From Atherix ibis (taxonomy: Eukaryota > Arthropoda > Insecta > Diptera > Athericidae), in NCBI GenBank assembly GCA_958298945.1, contig OY282609.1, forward strand, positions 31,965,212-32,029,211: 64,000 nucleotides of DNA, written 5' to 3'. The position numbers were made by a program, and so were the translations under genes. This document shows, in pieces, positions 63,230 through 64,000 of this stretch. The notes beneath the pieces were generated by a model that made no database searches, had not been told where the DNA came from, and worked only from the letters and a program-made list of their open reading frames with translations. Positions within the stretch are counted from its first letter, which is position 1. Each line of letters begins with the position of its first letter.

Positions 63230-64000
63230 AAAAACCTCTTATTTTTACTCATTTTAGTTAAAAAATTAGTAAAAGAAATTTTAGAACTTTTTTTTTCTGT
63301 TCAAAAAAAAAATCTTTTAAGATTTTTAAAAAAAATGGTAAAGAAGGAAAAAAAGTTTTGTTTTGTCAAAGAAAAAATCATGTCCGTGAAAAGGAGGTAA
63401 CGGGGAAAAAAAGTTTTCTCTTCGATTAAATAAGAAAAACGGTCAAGATTCAAATTATACCAAAAAGAAAAAGAAAAAAGAAAACTATTTTTATCTGATA
63501 ATTAACAAATTTGTCCATAATTTTCTTATCAATAATAATAAAGGATAGCGGGCATCTGTTCTTTTGTATCATTTAGAAAAATTAATTATGAGGAATTACA
63601 CCAAAAAGATAAAAAATTATAATTATTAAATTAGAAGAAACAGAAATTTATATAAACAGAAAAGAGAGGAGAAAATATCTTTTATTTTTCCTATCTTAAA
63701 ATTATTGTAAAACTAATAATTCATAATTTCTTATTAATTGATTAATTAACAATAAATTTCCAAATTATCACTGCTTCGATGGGTAAACATTCAAAATGGA
63801 AAAAAATGACCTTTTCGATTTTCCAATAAAAAAAAGCTTTTTTCCGATCCTTTTTTTGTTCTTGTTTAAGTTTTGGGGTTGTGGCGCTTACGCTTTTTAT
63901 TCTTAATTACGTATATTAAATATTTTTTTGTTTGTTTATTAATAAGCTTATAAAAAAATCACCTTTTCTTTTGTCGACAAAGCACATTTAATATAATTGA
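63230..64000. other. AT-rich sequence to the window end
   Basis: Nothing recognisable beyond A-tracts and chance frames. Confidence 0.4.

Noticed and set aside
1..64000. tRNA, rRNA and other structured RNA genes
   Set aside because: I scanned by eye for tRNA-like and rRNA-like signatures and found none I could support. A covariance-model search would be decisive.

Overview
This is a nuclear scaffold piece from an insect, most likely a fly (Diptera). It is very AT-rich. Its genes have short introns with GT-AG ends, and it carries many decayed mariner-family transposons of several lineages (DD34D and the DD41D 'rosa' type). There are secreted insect-type lipases, and nothing looks bacterial or organellar. 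The species cannot be named from the sequence alone.

Layout. (1) 0.8-3.1 kb: a two-coding-exon plus-strand gene for a basic/acidic low-complexity nuclear-type protein. (2) 3.1-12.6 kb: no genes, but successive tandem-repeat fields (about 40 bp, a 275-bp duplication with a perfect hairpin, about 180 bp, about 150 bp). (3) 12.6-14.2 kb: two mariner remnants. (4) 15.2-35.4 kb: one minus-strand gene recognised as CCDC43. Its three coding exons give 220 aa, and its first intron is about 19.15 kb. That intron holds four complete three-exon secreted lipase genes (one minus, three plus), a possible small secreted peptide, a 51-bp minisatellite and several mariners. Two of the lipases lie in a recent tandem segmental duplication of about 3.8 kb. 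(5) 36-39.4 kb and 47.6-51.9 kb: a transposon field. It contains a repeat family with terminal inverted repeats and a spliced THAP-like N-terminal exon, nested both into and around rosa-type mariners. (6) 40.3-40.9 kb: an intact single-exon gene for an unrecognised 184-aa protein. (7) 41.2-45.9 kb: long AT-rich, CAA/GT-repeat sequence that looks like an untranslated leader or intron, ending in a possible tiny first coding exon. (8) 46.2-63.2 kb: more mariners, a triplicated mariner 3' end, a trace of a non-LTR reverse transcriptase, and otherwise AT-rich sequence.

How the genes relate. The lipases are a paralogous cluster (exon 1 of 37-40 nt, exon 2 of 160-166 nt, exon 3 of 742-751 nt). Each has a signal peptide and the Ser-Asp-His triad of the pancreatic-lipase/phospholipase A1 family, so they are probably extracellular lipid-digesting enzymes. 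They have TATA-like boxes and poly(A) signals of their own and are probably transcribed independently of the host gene CCDC43. The strongest candidate for something undescribed is the TIR family with THAP-like mini-exons.
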